From: Erwinia tracheiphila
GTDB taxonomy: Bacteria > Pseudomonadota > Gammaproteobacteria > Enterobacterales > Enterobacteriaceae
Length of the DNA stretch: 64,000 bases
Assembly: GCF_021365465.1 (NCBI RefSeq)
Contig: NZ_CP089932.1
Span: 1,612,001 to 1,676,000 of the forward strand
Reading direction: 5' to 3'
Part shown: piece after piece, positions 25,959 through 36,059 of the stretch
Numbering within the stretch: position 1 is the first letter of the stretch
Layout: the number at the start of each line of letters is the position of its first letter
Notes under the pieces: generated by a model
Databases searched by the model: none
What the model was told of the DNA's origin: nothing
What the model saw: only the letters and a program-made list of their open reading frames with translations
Translations under genes and position numbers: made by a program

Positions 25959-26462
25959 TTATTGATAATGATGAAGAGTAAGATACCAACCGATGATCTT
26001 ATCGTGCATTTCCTCTGACTTCGAAAAGCAAATTGTTCTGCGGGTCAGTCGTTTGATATGTGTGCGAAGATTAAGATTATGCCGTTCTGTCCGTTGGGTA
26101 TATTTCTTGCTCACCACGTGGCCTGTTGCACTTAACAGAACTTTATAAACCGGCCAGGCATCTGTCATATAAAAGGCAATGTTAAATTTGCTTAACAGAG
26201 CCAGCAATCGTCGCAGGGTCGGGGCATTTCTCGGGCCGAAGACGTGGGCCAGAGCACGTTTGCGGATACGGTCATAAGCATAGAACAACCACCGGGGATT
26301 GCTTCTACACCGCACGTAAGACCATTGTTCACTGGCTTCACAGCAGATAACAACCTCCGTTTCGGGGTCGATATTCTCAGCTACCTGCTTTGGCGAAATT
26401 TTTTTACGTGCCGCAGAACCGTATTGAGGCTGATACCGAGAACCCGTGCGGTATCGCGACAT
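25959..26462 (-). CDS. insB: IS1 transposase InsB part
   Basis: A 167-residue IS1 InsB-type DDE domain: E-V-V-I-C-C-E-A-S-E-Q-W-S-Y-V, F-Y-M-T-D-A-W-P-V-Y and the C-terminal block H-N-L-N-L-R-T-H-I-K-R-L-T-R-R-T. In IS1 the active transposase is made as an InsA-InsB fusion by ribosomal frameshift at an A-run; the run is present (GTAAAAAAATTT), but InsA upstream carries a stop. Confidence 0.88.
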   Translation of the reverse strand: MSRYRTGSRYQPQYGSAARKKISPKQVAENIDPETEVVICCEASEQWSYVRCRSNPRWLFYAYDRIRKRALAHVFGPRNAPTLRRLLALLSKFNIAFYMTDAWPVYKVLLSATGHVVSKKYTQRTERHNLNLRTHIKRLTRRTICFSKSEEMHDKIIGWYLTLHHYQ

Positions 26463-26656
26463 CCGTAACCATTCATGGCCATATTAACAATGGTCTGGTG
26501 TGTGTCTGGTTTGGCACCGGAGTAGCTAAAGTTGAGCAGAAAGGTCTTTGAACAATGCTTGCAGATCTAACGTTGGGCACCGGATGCTGAATGTCCGTTA
26601 CATCGTACAGCATGAGTTTCATTGCACTGAGGGCAGACGACATCAACTTTAGCCAT
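26383..26656 (-). pseudogene. insA: IS1 InsA, nonsense-interrupted
   Basis: From the ATG at 26656 the minus strand reads M-A-K-V-D-V-V-C-P-Q-C-N-E-T-H, a zinc-finger start. After S-A-S-G-A-Q-R comes a TAG where IS1 has tyrosine, then I-C-K-H-C-S-K-T-F and the helix-turn-helix region G-C-R-D-T-A-R-V-L-G-I-S. Because the InsAB fusion starts here, this copy should not transpose by itself. Confidence 0.8.
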
Positions 26657-26800
26657 ATGTTACATCCAAAGCGCAAAGCATACGTTATCAGCAAGTCTGC
26701 GTCACGACCCCATAGTGGTGAAGTTTTTTAGCGAGTAATTCCTGGCGTATTCTTTCGGCGTCTAGGGTTGATTTTTCTGAGGCCATTAAGGAGCAGGTTA

Positions 26801-27622
26801 ATGAAAGTTGCATCGGGGCAATTCGCAGTGAGTCGTGACTGGCATCAGAATCAGGCTACTGTCATTTCTCTTATGGTGCAGGCGCTGGTGGGTGGTGCCG
26901 ATTTACTAGTATTACCTGAAAGCGTATTGGCCCGTGATAATATCGATCCAGACTGGGGCGTTACAGCTGCACAGCCTCTCAATGGATCTATTGTTACTGC
27001 GGTCTGTGCAGCAAGCCGGGGTAATCAGCTGACCACGATAATGACTGTTTATGTTCCCAATGCTAATGGCAAGGTGTTGAACGTATTGATTGTACTGCGT
27101 GATGGGGAAATCATTGGTCGTTACGACAAGCTACATCTCTATGATGCTTTTAATATGCAGGAATCGCGTAACGTGGTCGCAGGCAACAGCGTGCCACCGT
27201 TAATCACTGTTGCTGGTATCAATGTTGGTCTGATGACCTGCTACGATATCCGCTTTCCTGAACTGGCCCGGCGATTGGTGCTGGATGGTGCAGATGTGCT
27301 GGTGTTGCCTGCTGCATGGGTCAAGGGAGCACTGAAAGAAATGCACTGGGAGTTGCTGGTGGCAGCCCGTGCGCTGGAAAACACTTGCTACATGGTGGCA
27401 GCAGGTGAATGCGGCCCACGCAATATTGGTAATAGCCTGGTGGTTGACCCGTTTGGGGTGATCGTTGCAAGGGCGGCTGAAGCACCGGCATTGATTTTTG
27501 CCGATATTGATCCAGCACGCCTCACTTATGCTCGGAGTCAACTTCCAGTACTGCAAAACCGACGTTTTACTGCTCCTGAACTTGATAAAAACACGGTGAT
27601 ACGACCCCTTGACGGTGTTTAA
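26801..27622 (+). CDS. ybeM: Deaminated glutathione amidase (nitrilase family)
   Basis: A 273-residue carbon-nitrogen hydrolase. The catalytic triad is Glu in L-V-L-P-E-S-V-L, Lys in R-Y-D-K-L-H-L-Y-D and Cys in L-M-T-C-Y-D-I-R-F-P-E. The family repairs deaminated glutathione produced by transaminase side reactions. The start at 26801 follows AAGGAGCAGG at good spacing; the frame extends upstream to 26768 but that start lacks a site. In E. coli K-12 ybeM is truncated; here it is complete. It precedes tatE as in E. coli. Confidence 0.92.
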   Translation: MKVASGQFAVSRDWHQNQATVISLMVQALVGGADLLVLPESVLARDNIDPDWGVTAAQPLNGSIVTAVCAASRGNQLTTIMTVYVPNANGKVLNVLIVLRDGEIIGRYDKLHLYDAFNMQESRNVVAGNSVPPLITVAGINVGLMTCYDIRFPELARRLVLDGADVLVLPAAWVKGALKEMHWELLVAARALENTCYMVAAGECGPRNIGNSLVVDPFGVIVARAAEAPALIFADIDPARLTYARSQLPVLQNRRFTAPELDKNTVIRPLDGV

Positions 27623-27966
27623 ACCTGAATTATTAGCGGTACTGAAAAAGGATTTTTCCTGTTACGTATTTACGGTCAGCGTCAGCAAACATAGTCAACG
27701 TTAATGAAGAGGTACCAGTACCGTTTTTCGATTAAAAAATACCTTTTAGGTTTTCCATATTGCCCGGATTTATCAGACAAAAAATCTTTAACGTGTGAAA
27801 CCGTTCTGTTAAGCGTCAAACCCTTTTATCTGGCGGCCGTTATCACTGCTCTGCGCAGATATTACTCTGTTACAGATTGCGGTTGTATTGACGTGGAATG
27901 TGCGAGTTAATACACTTTACTGTTATCGGTTTTGTCATTGGTTCAGATTAAATAAGAAGGTGCGTA
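27623..27966. other. Gap between ybeM and tatE
   Basis: About 340 bases. A 68-codon plus-strand frame (27704-27910) has no site or motif and is not believed. No terminator or operator was recognised. Confidence 0.3.
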
Positions 27967-28173
27967 ATGGAAGGTATCAGTATTGTCAAGCTGCTGATGA
28001 TCGGTGCTCTGATTGTATTGCTGTTCGGAACCAATAAGTTGCGCTCTTTAGGGGGCGACTTGGGGGCTGCCATTAAAGGCTTTAAAAAAGCCATGAGCGA
28101 CGACGACGCTTCCGCTAAAAAAACGCAGGTTGAAGAAGATAAGCCCGCCGAACAGGTTGCTCACAAAGAGTAA
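27967..28173 (+). CDS. tatE: Sec-independent (Tat) translocase subunit TatE
   Basis: A 68-residue TatA/E-family protein with an N-terminal membrane helix ([14 protein letters not shown]), the hinge and amphipathic helix ([21 protein letters not shown]) and a charged tail. It is a minor pore component for folded, twin-arginine substrates. GAAGG and GTGCG upstream provide a site. A perfect hairpin follows. Confidence 0.95.
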   Translation: MEGISIVKLLMIGALIVLLFGTNKLRSLGGDLGAAIKGFKKAMSDDDASAKKTQVEEDKPAEQVAHKE

Positions 28174-28189
28174 ATCGCTGCAAAGGCAG

Positions 28190-28223
28190 AAAAAACGGAT
28201 GACGTCGTCATCCGTTTTTTATT
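28190..28223 (+). terminator. Terminator after tatE
   Basis: AAAAAACGGATGACG and CGTCATCCGTTTTTT form a 15-bp perfect stem around a single T (28190-28220), so the hairpin tip is very tight. A-run and T-run arms make it usable from either strand. Confidence 0.9.
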
Positions 28224-28490
28224 ATCAACACTAAACCACCTCCTGTGGAGGTGGTGATCGTTCATGTGGGGCTTTGCCGGTAGAATGCCCATGCTAAATA
28301 CTGCCCCGGTTTGTTACCAGCAAATCAAGGAGTAAATAGCATGAGCAGATATGAATCCGCTTCCCACGTATTCTATCGCTGTCAGTATCATCTTGTATGG
28401 ACACCGAAGTACAGATACAAAATCCTCAAAGGTCATCTCGGTAAAGAGGTTTACCGCAGCATCTACATTTACAGCAATATGAAAAAATGC

Positions 28491-29805
28491 GGGTCTTCCC
28501 CTGTTGTGGTGGCTAAGGGCATTATGATGGCAGTCTTGATTTTCTGAGGAGTCTGCCATGGACGAAAAGTCCCTCTATGCCCATATCCTTAACCTGTCCG
28601 CACCGTGGCAGGTAAAATCCCTTTCTCTTGATGAAAAATCTGGTTCAGTGACTGTGATTGTCGGCATTGTCGGGCACACTCAACTGACCTGTCCAACATG
28701 CGGTAAATCCTGCCCCATACATGACCACCGGCGTCGCAAATGGCGTCACCTCGATACCTGTCAATTCACCACGCTGGTTGAAGCTGATGTACCCCGCATT
28801 GACTGCCCCGAGCACGGTTGCCAGACACTGCCGGTTCCGTGGGCGGGGCCAGGCAGCCGCTACACCCTGTTGTTCGAAGCCTTTGTTCTTTCATGGCTGA
28901 AAATTAGCACCGTGGATGCTGTCAGAAAGCAGCTCAAACTCAGTTGGAATGCCGTGGACGGCATCATGATGCGCGCAGTAAAACGAGGCCTGGCCCGGAT
29001 AAAACAACCCTTATCGGCCCGTCATCTCTGCGTGGATGAAGTCGGGTTCAAAAAAGGACACCAGTACGTCACCGTTATCTCTGACAGGCAGGGACGCGCT
29101 TTGCAACTGACCGACGATCGCGGTGTAGAAAGTCTTGCCAGTTATCTGCGTAGCCTGAGAGATCACCAGCTTGAAGAGATAAAAACGCTGTCTATGGACA
29201 TGAACACGGCCTATATCAGTGCTGCACGCATCCATCTCCCCAATGCCGTGGATAAAATCGCCTTCGATCACTTCCATGTGGCAAAAATGTTGTGCGCCAT
29301 CGTTGATAAAACCCGTCAGGCTGAGATGAAACAGATCCCGTCGTCAGACAGGAAAGACGCCCACCGCTCACGCTACTTATGGTTTTACAGCAAACAAAAT
29401 CGCTTTGGGCGCCGCGCTGAGAGGTTAGAAGTTGCCCGGCTGGTGTTACCGCAAACGAACCAGTGCTGGGTAATGAAAGAGCTTGCCCGCGATCTGTGGC
29501 ACCGCCGCTATGACGACCATAGCCGTAAGTTGTGGCAGGAATGGATGGCGATGGCTAAAGACACCGGCATACCACTCATGGTCAGCATTGCCCGCATGGT
29601 GGCAAAGCGGCTTTACGGCATTCTGAATGCGATGAAAAACCGGGTATCGAACGGCAATGCGGAGTCTCTGAACAGTAAAATACGGTTGCTGAGGATCAAG
29701 TCACGGGGCTTCAGGAATAAAGAACGGTTCAAGCTGGGCGTAATGTTCCACTACGGGAAGCTGAACATGGCGTTCTGAGTCTCCCACCATGATCGGGGAA
29801 GTCCC
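28491..29805 (+). mobile_element. ISL3-family insertion sequence, complete
   Basis: 1315 bp, with ends GGGTCTTCCCCTGTTGTGG and (other strand) GGGACTTCCCCGATCATGG as imperfect inverted repeats. It is flanked by AAAAATGC on both sides (28483-28490 and 29806-29813), the 8-bp duplication expected for ISL3. It lies inside the IS200-type transposase gene and in the same orientation. Confidence 0.92.
28558..29778 (+). CDS. ISL3-family transposase
   Basis: 406 residues with an N-terminal zinc-finger set (C-P-T-C-G-K-S-C, C-P-E-H-G-C), a helix-turn-helix region and a DDE core: Asp in L-C-V-D-E-V-G-F-K-K-G-H, Asp in L-S-M-D-M-N-T-A-Y and Glu in S-N-G-N-A-E-S-L-N-S-K-I-R. A GAGGAG site lies just before the ATG at 28558. 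No disruptions are visible and both element ends are intact, so it is potentially active. Confidence 0.93.
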   Translation: MDEKSLYAHILNLSAPWQVKSLSLDEKSGSVTVIVGIVGHTQLTCPTCGKSCPIHDHRRRKWRHLDTCQFTTLVEADVPRIDCPEHGCQTLPVPWAGPGSRYTLLFEAFVLSWLKISTVDAVRKQLKLSWNAVDGIMMRAVKRGLARIKQPLSARHLCVDEVGFKKGHQYVTVISDRQGRALQLTDDRGVESLASYLRSLRDHQLEEIKTLSMDMNTAYISAARIHLPNAVDKIAFDHFHVAKMLCAIVDKTRQAEMKQIPSSDRKDAHRSRYLWFYSKQNRFGRRAERLEVARLVLPQTNQCWVMKELARDLWHRRYDDHSRKLWQEWMAMAKDTGIPLMVSIARMVAKRLYGILNAMKNRVSNGNAESLNSKIRLLRIKSRGFRNKERFKLGVMFHYGKLNMAF

Positions 29806-30185
29806 AAAAATGCACAGTAGTTGAGCTAAATGTGGAGATATATCATATGCATCTGGTGGTGAGGACGCCGCCTGGCTTGAGTGTTTCTGAGTTGATGGGA
29901 TTTGTGAAAGGGCGAACGGCCATCAGGCTGTTCGCGAAGTTTCCTTATCTCAGGAAGCACAAGCTTTAGTGTAACCACTTTTGGCAAAGAGGGTATTTTG
30001 TGGATTCGGTGGGTGCAAAAGAAGAAGTAATTCGAAGGTATGTGCGGTACCAGGACAAGGTTGCCAAAGAGGAAGAAGAAAGGCACATACAGCTCGGACT
30101 GGAAAGGTGGTGTTTAAGCCCCCTTTTAGGGGGCGGTGTCTTTGTGTAAGCAGATGTAACTAAAGAAAATCAGGATAGCGTCTGG

Positions 30186-31151
30186 TTATTTCACCTCAAG
30201 ACCCTTGGCTTGCATATCTGCATGGTATGAAGAACGAACGAAGGGGCCACAGGCCGCGTGGGTAAAGCCCATTTCTATCGCTGCGGTTTTCATCTCATCA
30301 AATTCCGCAGGGCTCACATAACGCTGCACGAGCAGGTGATGACGACTGGGTTGTAAATATTGTCCGAGCGTCAGCATGGTCACGCCGTGACGACGAAGAT
30401 CGCGCATGACTTCAACAATCTCGGCATTGGTTTCCCCCAGTCCGACCATCAGACCGGATTTTGTTGGGATTTCCGGGTGTGCTTCTTTAAAGCGTTCAAG
30501 AAGTTTCAGGGACCACTCATAATTTGCACCGGGACGAACCTGGCGATAAACACGTGGCACGTTTTCGAGATTGTGGTTAAAAACATCCGGTGGCGTGGCA
30601 TTAAGAATATCCAGTGCACGATCCATGCGACCACGAAAGTCGGGTACCAGTGTTTCGATTTTTATGGTCGGATTTTTAGCCCGTATAGCGCGAATACAAT
30701 CTGCAAAATGTTGAGCACCGCCATCGCGAAGATCATCGCGATCAACAGAAGTTATAACCACGTAGCGCAGGCCCATATCAGCAATGGTTTGTGCCAGCTT
30801 TTCTGGCTCATTGGTGTCAGGTGCTACCGGACGACCATGCGCCACGTCGCAGAATGGGCAGCGCCGCGTACATATAGCGCCCAGAATCATGAAAGTGGCA
30901 GTGCCGTGGTTAAAACATTCTGCAAGGTTAGGGCAAGAAGCCTCTTCACAGACAGAGTGCAGGCCATTTTTACGCATGGCAGCCTTAATGCCCTGAATGC
31001 GGCTGGAATCTGCCGGGAGTTTGATTTTCATCCACTCCGGCTTACGTAAAATTTCAGCACGTTCTGTGACCACCGCCTTTACCGGGATCAGGGCCATTTT
31101 ATCTGCATCACGGTACTTAACGCCGCGTTCCATCTGAATGAGTTTACTCAT
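30186..31151 (-). CDS. lipA: Lipoyl synthase
   Basis: A 321-residue radical SAM enzyme that inserts two sulfurs into octanoylated proteins. The radical SAM cluster is C-T-R-R-C-P-F-C, the auxiliary cluster [12 protein letters not shown], and the C-terminal R-S-S-Y-H-A-D contributes a serine ligand. The start is [10 protein letters not shown] at 31151, as in E. coli; the frame runs 17 codons further upstream without support. lipB is next upstream. Confidence 0.97.
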   Translation of the reverse strand: MSKLIQMERGVKYRDADKMALIPVKAVVTERAEILRKPEWMKIKLPADSSRIQGIKAAMRKNGLHSVCEEASCPNLAECFNHGTATFMILGAICTRRCPFCDVAHGRPVAPDTNEPEKLAQTIADMGLRYVVITSVDRDDLRDGGAQHFADCIRAIRAKNPTIKIETLVPDFRGRMDRALDILNATPPDVFNHNLENVPRVYRQVRPGANYEWSLKLLERFKEAHPEIPTKSGLMVGLGETNAEIVEVMRDLRRHGVTMLTLGQYLQPSRHHLLVQRYVSPAEFDEMKTAAIEMGFTHAACGPFVRSSYHADMQAKGLEVK

Positions 31152-31323
31152 AATCTTGCAGGTTCCAGGTTGGCATGCGCTCTGTATGTCGCAAAAATGC
31201 AAAGAGTGGTTTTACCATCAAAGGCCAGTGTCTTAAACTTTTTTTGATAAAGCGCGAAAATTATATCACTGCTGTTGCCGGGTTGCAGCCAGCCCGCAAG
31301 ATAAAATGTGACGTGGTTGTAAA

Positions 31324-31995
31324 CTAACAGGTGTAATAGCTTTCAGGAAGGGCGGATTCGGTCTGCCAGATTACATCGCTAATTTGCAGCCCCCGGGCGA
31401 AATTATTCACCAGTAGTGGCCGCACATCGGCTGGTTGGGTGCCGGGTCTCAACACGCTGATCTGGGTCATCTCCATACCGGCATAGCCGCAGGGGTTGAT
31501 GCGAAGAAATGGCGAGAGATCCATGGCAACATTCAAAGCCAGTCCATGAAATGAACATCCGCGACGTATTCTCAACCCCAACGAACAGATCTTCCTGCTA
31601 TCGACGTAAACACCCGGTGCATCTGGTCTGGCTACGGCCACAATATCGAAATGGGCCAGCGTGTTAACAACCGTTTGCTCAATAGCGGTGACCAGTTCAC
31701 GAACGCCAATTTTTCGACGGCGGATATCAATCAGGACATACATCACCTGCTGACCTGGTCCGTGATAGGTTACCTGCCCCCCCCTGTCGCTCTGCATTAC
31801 CGGAATATCCCCGGTCATCAACAGATGCTCTGCTTTACCCGCCTGGCCCTGTGTAAAGACGGCAGGATGCTCAACCAGCCAAATTTCATCAGATGTTTGC
31901 TCGTCACGATTGTCGGTAAAAATATGCATAGCCCGGGAAATGCTGACCCAGGGCTGTATATCTAACTGACGGATTAGTAGGGTATCCTGGTTCAA
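31324..31995 (-). CDS. lipB: Octanoyl-[ACP]:protein N-octanoyltransferase
   Basis: A 223-residue cytoplasmic acyltransferase that transfers octanoate from ACP to lipoyl domains, the step before LipA. The catalytic Cys lies in [13 protein letters not shown] and the Lys in S-R-K-I-C-S-L-G-L. The signature [12 protein letters not shown] is present. The gene ybeF/lysR found between lipA and lipB in E. coli is absent here; the spacer is 172 bases. Confidence 0.96.
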   Translation of the reverse strand: MNQDTLLIRQLDIQPWVSISRAMHIFTDNRDEQTSDEIWLVEHPAVFTQGQAGKAEHLLMTGDIPVMQSDRGGQVTYHGPGQQVMYVLIDIRRRKIGVRELVTAIEQTVVNTLAHFDIVAVARPDAPGVYVDSRKICSLGLRIRRGCSFHGLALNVAMDLSPFLRINPCGYAGMEMTQISVLRPGTQPADVRPLLVNNFARGLQISDVIWQTESALPESYYTC

Positions 31996-32076
31996 AACGT
32001 GCAGTCCGCTGAAAGATGAAAATGAATTGAGCGCTAAACTTTGGGGTAAATCGAATGACGTTGCTCGCCAGAAAAG

Positions 32077-32340
32077 CTACAGAACCATGCGCACAATTTC
32101 AATATTACCCAGTTCTTCATAAAGCGTTTCAACCTGTTCAATGTGGGTGGCGGTTATAGTGATTGAAACGGAATGGTAATTTCCTTTGCTACTGGGCTTC
32201 ACGTCTGGAGAGTAGTCGCCCGGCGCGTGACGTTGAACCACCTCCACCACCTGATCAACCAGCTCTGGTTGTGCCAGCCCCATTACTTTATAAGTAAATG
32301 GTGTTGGAAATTCGAGCAGTTCTTTAAGATTGGTTTTCAT
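32077..32340 (-). CDS. ybeD: YbeD-family small protein (DUF493)
   Basis: An 87-residue protein with an ACT-like fold in known relatives; it starts [18 protein letters not shown] and ends N-I-E-I-V-R-M-V-L. The ATG at 32340 is preferred; the frame goes to 32460 but the extension is not conserved. It sits between dacA and lipB as in E. coli. The role is poorly known. Confidence 0.93.
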   Translation of the reverse strand: MKTNLKELLEFPTPFTYKVMGLAQPELVDQVVEVVQRHAPGDYSPDVKPSSKGNYHSVSITITATHIEQVETLYEELGNIEIVRMVL

Positions 32341-32465
32341 AAGTTCTCCGGTAACGCTAAAACAAAACTCCCGCCGCAGCGGGAGCCTGGACATCAACAC
32401 AATATGGAGTCGATTCAGAACGAAATCAAGCCAGCGCGGTTGCGACAGGCCGATCCACACCGGGA

Positions 32466-33677
32466 TTAACCAAACCAGTGATGGAACATGAGTTTGATGT
32501 AATCAACGATGCGACCGAAGAAGCCACCTTCCTGCACTTCATTGAGCACCACCAGCGGATGTTGCTCGATGGTTTTACCATCCAGCTGGAAATTAATGGA
32601 CCCGACAACCTGATTTTTAGCCAGCGGCGCATGGAGTTCGGTATTGGTGAGGGTATAGCTGGCTTTAAGATCCTTCATTCTTCCACGTGGAATCGTCAGG
32701 TAAAGATCCTTTTCAACACCCAGCTGTACACGATCACTATTACCAAACCAGGCAGGTTCAGAAGCAAATTCTTTACCAGCTTTTAGCGGTGCCACGGTTT
32801 CAAAGAAGCGGAACCCCCACGTGAGTAACTTTTTACTCTCCGTTTCACGACCTTTATAGGTGTGTCCGCCCATTACTGCTGAAATCAGGCGCATCTGACC
32901 TTCGGTAGCGGAGGCCACCAGATTATAACCTGCGGCGTCAGTGTGGCCGGTTTTAATACCATCCACCTGCAAACTGGTATCCCATAAAAGGCCATTGCGA
33001 TTGAGCTGGCGAATATTATTAAAGGTGAACTCTTTCTCTTTATAAACAGCGTATTCGTCCGGTACATCGCGGATTAAGGCCTGGCCAATCAGTGCCATAT
33101 CGCGTGCTGAACTGTATTGTCCGTCAGCATCCAGGCCATGAACGGTTTGGAAATGCGTGTTTTTCAGGCCAATGGCTTTAACATAGTTGTTCATCAGGCC
33201 AACAAAAGCATCCTGGCTACCGGCGACATAATCGGCCATTGCAACACAGGCATCGTTTCCAGATTGCAATACAATGCCGCGCGTTAACTGCGATACAGAT
33301 ACGCGATCCCCTGGCTTGAGAAACATCAGCGACGAGCCTTTGAATACAGGGTTACCGGTAGCCCATGCGTCTTTACCCACGGTCACCATATCTTCCTGGT
33401 GAATTTTTCCTGCTTTGACGGCCTGGCCAATAACATAACTGGTCATCATTTTGGTCAGGCTGGCGGGATCGCGACGGGCGTCGGCATTTTTCTCAGCCAG
33501 CACTTTGCCAGAGTTGTAATCGATTAGCACATAGGCTTCAGCATCAATGTCAGGAACACCCGGGATCATCGTTTTAATGTTAACGTCATCGGCGTAAGCG
33601 AGCGTTGTCAGACTGAAGGCAATGACGGAAGCTGCCATCAGGCGTTTGAGCGGTAAGGAAGAGGTGAGAGTGTTCAT
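32466..33677 (-). CDS. dacA: D-alanyl-D-alanine carboxypeptidase (PBP5)
   Basis: A 403-residue penicillin-binding protein that trims the fifth D-Ala of peptidoglycan. A signal peptide ([15 protein letters not shown], cleavage near Y-A-D-D) is followed by the S-x-x-K motif S-L-T-K, the S-G-N motif Q-S-G-N-D-A and K-T-G in G-I-K-T-G-H-T-D. It ends with the amphipathic anchor [13 protein letters not shown]. Start 33677 agrees with the signal peptide; the 24-codon extension upstream is not used. Confidence 0.96.
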   Translation of the reverse strand: MNTLTSSLPLKRLMAASVIAFSLTTLAYADDVNIKTMIPGVPDIDAEAYVLIDYNSGKVLAEKNADARRDPASLTKMMTSYVIGQAVKAGKIHQEDMVTVGKDAWATGNPVFKGSSLMFLKPGDRVSVSQLTRGIVLQSGNDACVAMADYVAGSQDAFVGLMNNYVKAIGLKNTHFQTVHGLDADGQYSSARDMALIGQALIRDVPDEYAVYKEKEFTFNNIRQLNRNGLLWDTSLQVDGIKTGHTDAAGYNLVASATEGQMRLISAVMGGHTYKGRETESKKLLTWGFRFFETVAPLKAGKEFASEPAWFGNSDRVQLGVEKDLYLTIPRGRMKDLKASYTLTNTELHAPLAKNQVVGSINFQLDGKTIEQHPLVVLNEVQEGGFFGRIVDYIKLMFHHWFG

Positions 33678-33808
33678 GTTCAGGACGACAGCATCCGTGG
33701 TTAGGTTAGAAAAGTGAGCCACTATAGCAAAATCAGGGTTATCCGGCATCCCTCTTTAACAGCCGCAGATTAACAATCTGTCCGTTGAGGCGGGCTGCCA
33801 GAAAAACG

Positions 33809-34933
33809 CTACATTTTGTCGGAAGCGGCCGTAATAAATGACGACTGATTTACTTCACTGGACAGACGTTGTTGCAGTACGCTGGCTTGCTGACGAGAGC
33901 TGAAGTGTCCCAGTTGCACGCGGTAGACATTGTTGTGGTTTTCCACCGTACCAGACACACCAAATTTTTTACTTAATGTGTTAAGCAACTGCCGAGCGCG
34001 CGCAGGATCGCTGACTGCGCCAACCTGTACTGCCCAGCTGGTGCCGCCTGGTGTGGCGCGTGAGGCTGGCGCTGTGGCAGGGGAAACCGCTACTGCTGCG
34101 GGATGCACCTCCTGTGACTCTGTTGCGGTTGCTGCCGCTACCGACTCACTGCCTTCAAGCACCCCGTTACGCAGGGGCTGCGGTGCGCCCAGGAAACCAT
34201 TGCGATTGACTGGCGCTCCCATATTGTTTTCATTGCTGAGGCTGCGGTTATCGATAGGGTGTGATTCCGCTTCTTCCTGCTGGGCGGGCACGCTTTGTGC
34301 ACCTGACGCTGCGCCAGCGCCCATGACCACCATGCCGCCGCCAATATCAGGGCGCGGTGGCAGAGCGTAACTCTGTTTAGCAACGCGCGTACCGATAGTG
34401 CCAGGACCGGACAGCGAGCCATCAGGTGCCACGCTGATGTAGTCGACTTTCACCCGGGTATTGTTGGAGATATTCAGGCGGTCGCCTGCGGCTTTAGACA
34501 AATCGATTACCCGGCCTGCGGTGTAAGGCCCACGATCGTTAATGCGAACGACCAGCTGACGGCCATTGGCCAGATTGGTAACACGAACATAGCCAGGAAT
34601 TGGCAGGGTTGGATGGGCAGCTGTCAGCGCTTCTGGATCAAATTGCTCACCCGAAGCGGTTCGATTGCCTTTGGCCTCATCACCGTACCAGGTTGCCAGG
34701 CCGGTTTCGCTGAAGTTCGAGGGTTCTTTTACAATACGGTACTTTTTGCCATTAACGCTGTAGTCTTGATTGGCCCCCGCAGCAGGCGGTTCGTAGCGCG
34801 GTTCCACGCCGCCAATCTCCACCACCGGGCCATTGTAAGCCGGTTGTTGAGGGGCAGGCATCTGTTGTTCAGTGGTACTACAGGCTGTCAGCAGGGCTGC
34901 AGCCAGACTAATCCAGAGCCAATCCTTACGCAT
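33809..34933 (-). CDS. rlpA: Septal ring lytic transglycosylase / lipoprotein RlpA
   Basis: A 374-residue lipoprotein. The signal M-R-K-D-W-L-W-I-S-L-A-A-A-L-L ends in the lipobox L-L-T-A-C-S. The double-psi beta-barrel domain carries G-L-A-T-W-Y-G-D and R-I-N-D-R-G-P-Y (catalytic Asp region). A C-terminal SPOR domain (T-S-W-A-V-Q-V-G-A-V) binds denuded septal glycan. It cuts naked peptidoglycan at division sites. Start 34933, five codons inside the longest frame, gives the better signal peptide. Confidence 0.94.
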   Translation of the reverse strand: MRKDWLWISLAAALLTACSTTEQQMPAPQQPAYNGPVVEIGGVEPRYEPPAAGANQDYSVNGKKYRIVKEPSNFSETGLATWYGDEAKGNRTASGEQFDPEALTAAHPTLPIPGYVRVTNLANGRQLVVRINDRGPYTAGRVIDLSKAAGDRLNISNNTRVKVDYISVAPDGSLSGPGTIGTRVAKQSYALPPRPDIGGGMVVMGAGAASGAQSVPAQQEEAESHPIDNRSLSNENNMGAPVNRNGFLGAPQPLRNGVLEGSESVAAATATESQEVHPAAVAVSPATAPASRATPGGTSWAVQVGAVSDPARARQLLNTLSKKFGVSGTVENHNNVYRVQLGHFSSRQQASVLQQRLSSEVNQSSFITAASDKM

Positions 34934-34944
34934 GTTAAAGCCTC

Positions 34945-36057
34945 TCAAACGCTTTTTGATAACAGTTTTCGGTGGGTATGAATGGACATGATTATGCCAA
35001 ACCCGGCCATAAGCACAATCAGGGCGGAGCCGCCATAGCTGACCAGTGGCAGTGGAACACCCACGACTGGCAGGATACCGCTTACCATACCAATATTTAC
35101 AAAAACATAGATAAAAAAGATCAGCATTAATCCGCCGGCCATGACGCGACCAAAAGTGGTCTGTGCGCGAGCCGCCATCATCAGCCCGCGCATAATCAGC
35201 AAAATATATAAGCCCAGTAGCACCAGCACCCCGACTAACCCCAGCTCTTCAGCCAGCACTGCAAAGATAAAATCGGTATGACGCTCAGGCAGAAATTCGA
35301 GCTGCGACTGCGTGCCATGGAGCCACCCCTTACCGCGCAGACCGCCTGAACCAATAGCAATTTTTGACTGGATAATATGGTAGCCAGCACCCAGCGGATC
35401 GGTTTCCGGATCGAGCAGCATCATGACGCGGTTACGTTGATAATCATGCATCAAAAAGAACCACAGGATCGGAATAAAAGCGGCAACCAGCAGCAGGGCG
35501 ATAGTAATCAATTTCCAGCTCATGCCGGAGAGGAATAACACAAACAATCCGCTGGCAGCGATCAGTATTGCGGTGCCTAAATCCGGCTGTGCAGCCACCA
35601 GGAGCGTTGGCATAAAAATGAGCACCAGCGCGATGGCGGTATTTTTCAATGTTGGAGGGCAAACATCGCGATTAATAAAGCGAGCAACCATCAGCGGGAC
35701 GGCAATTTTAGCTATTTCAGATGGCTGAAAACGTACCACGCCCAAATCAAGCCAGCGTTGCGCCCCTTTACTGATATGTCCAAATGCATCCACCGCAATC
35801 AGTAATATGACGCAAAAAATATACATAATAGGCGCCCAGCCTTCATAAACCCTGGGTGGTATCTGTGCCATAACCAGCATCACGACGGTGCCCATCGCAA
35901 TTTGTCCTAGCTTGCGTTCCATCATTCCCGGATCCTGACCGCTGGCGCTCCATATCACCAACGAGCTGTAGACCAGCAGGGCCGTAATAAGAATAAAAAA
36001 AGGTGGATCGACATGAATTCGGGTCCAGATAGTGCGCTTCTGATGACGGTCATTCAT
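34945..36057 (-). CDS. mrdB: Peptidoglycan glycosyltransferase RodA
   Basis: A 370-residue SEDS-family inner-membrane polymerase of the elongasome with ten predicted helices. Characteristic blocks: [29 protein letters not shown] and P-L-V-S-Y-G-G-S-A. The conserved Asp is in the Q-P-D-L-G-T block. It works with PBP2, whose gene lies two bases upstream in the same direction. Confidence 0.97.
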   Translation of the reverse strand: MNDRHQKRTIWTRIHVDPPFFILITALLVYSSLVIWSASGQDPGMMERKLGQIAMGTVVMLVMAQIPPRVYEGWAPIMYIFCVILLIAVDAFGHISKGAQRWLDLGVVRFQPSEIAKIAVPLMVARFINRDVCPPTLKNTAIALVLIFMPTLLVAAQPDLGTAILIAASGLFVLFLSGMSWKLITIALLLVAAFIPILWFFLMHDYQRNRVMMLLDPETDPLGAGYHIIQSKIAIGSGGLRGKGWLHGTQSQLEFLPERHTDFIFAVLAEELGLVGVLVLLGLYILLIMRGLMMAARAQTTFGRVMAGGLMLIFFIYVFVNIGMVSGILPVVGVPLPLVSYGGSALIVLMAGFGIIMSIHTHRKLLSKSV

Positions 36058-36059
36058 GA

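Larger units (their letters stand above)
25944..26709 (-). mobile_element. IS1-family element with 8-bp target duplication
   Basis: A 766-bp element whose ends read GGTCGTGACGCAGATTTATT and, from the other side, GGTCGTGACGCAGACTTGCT. CCATAGTG is duplicated on both flanks (25936-25943 and 26710-26717), the size IS1 makes. insA and insB both lie on the minus strand. The element separates the acetyltransferase pseudogene from ybeM. Confidence 0.9.
28341..30110 (+). pseudogene. tnpA: IS200-type Y1 transposase, interrupted and with a stop
   Basis: Part one (28341-28490) reads M-S-R-Y-E-S-A-S-H-V-F-Y-R-C-Q-Y-H-L-V-W-T-P-K; part two (29814 on) continues V-V-E-L-N-V-E-I-Y-H-M-H-L-V-V with the HUH motif intact, and I-R-R-Y-V-R-Y-Q with the catalytic Tyr region. 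A TAG follows K-H-K-L where a Trp is expected. With the ISL3 insertion and the TAG this gene is inactive. Confidence 0.8.
28235..30134 (+). mobile_element. IS200/IS605-type element, split by an ISL3-family element
   Basis: The left end is the hairpin ACCACCTCC-TGT-GGAGGTGGT (28235-28255); the right end carries GCCCCC-TTTTA-GGGGGC (30118-30134). Such subterminal hairpins are the transposition signals of IS200-type elements. The transposase gene between them is cut at 28490 and resumes at 29806. Removing the inserted 1315 bp plus one 8-bp duplicate restores a continuous frame. Confidence 0.8.

Noticed and set aside
27704..27910. 68-residue ORF between ybeM and tatE
   Set aside because: No site, no motif, atypical composition; absent in E. 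coli order.
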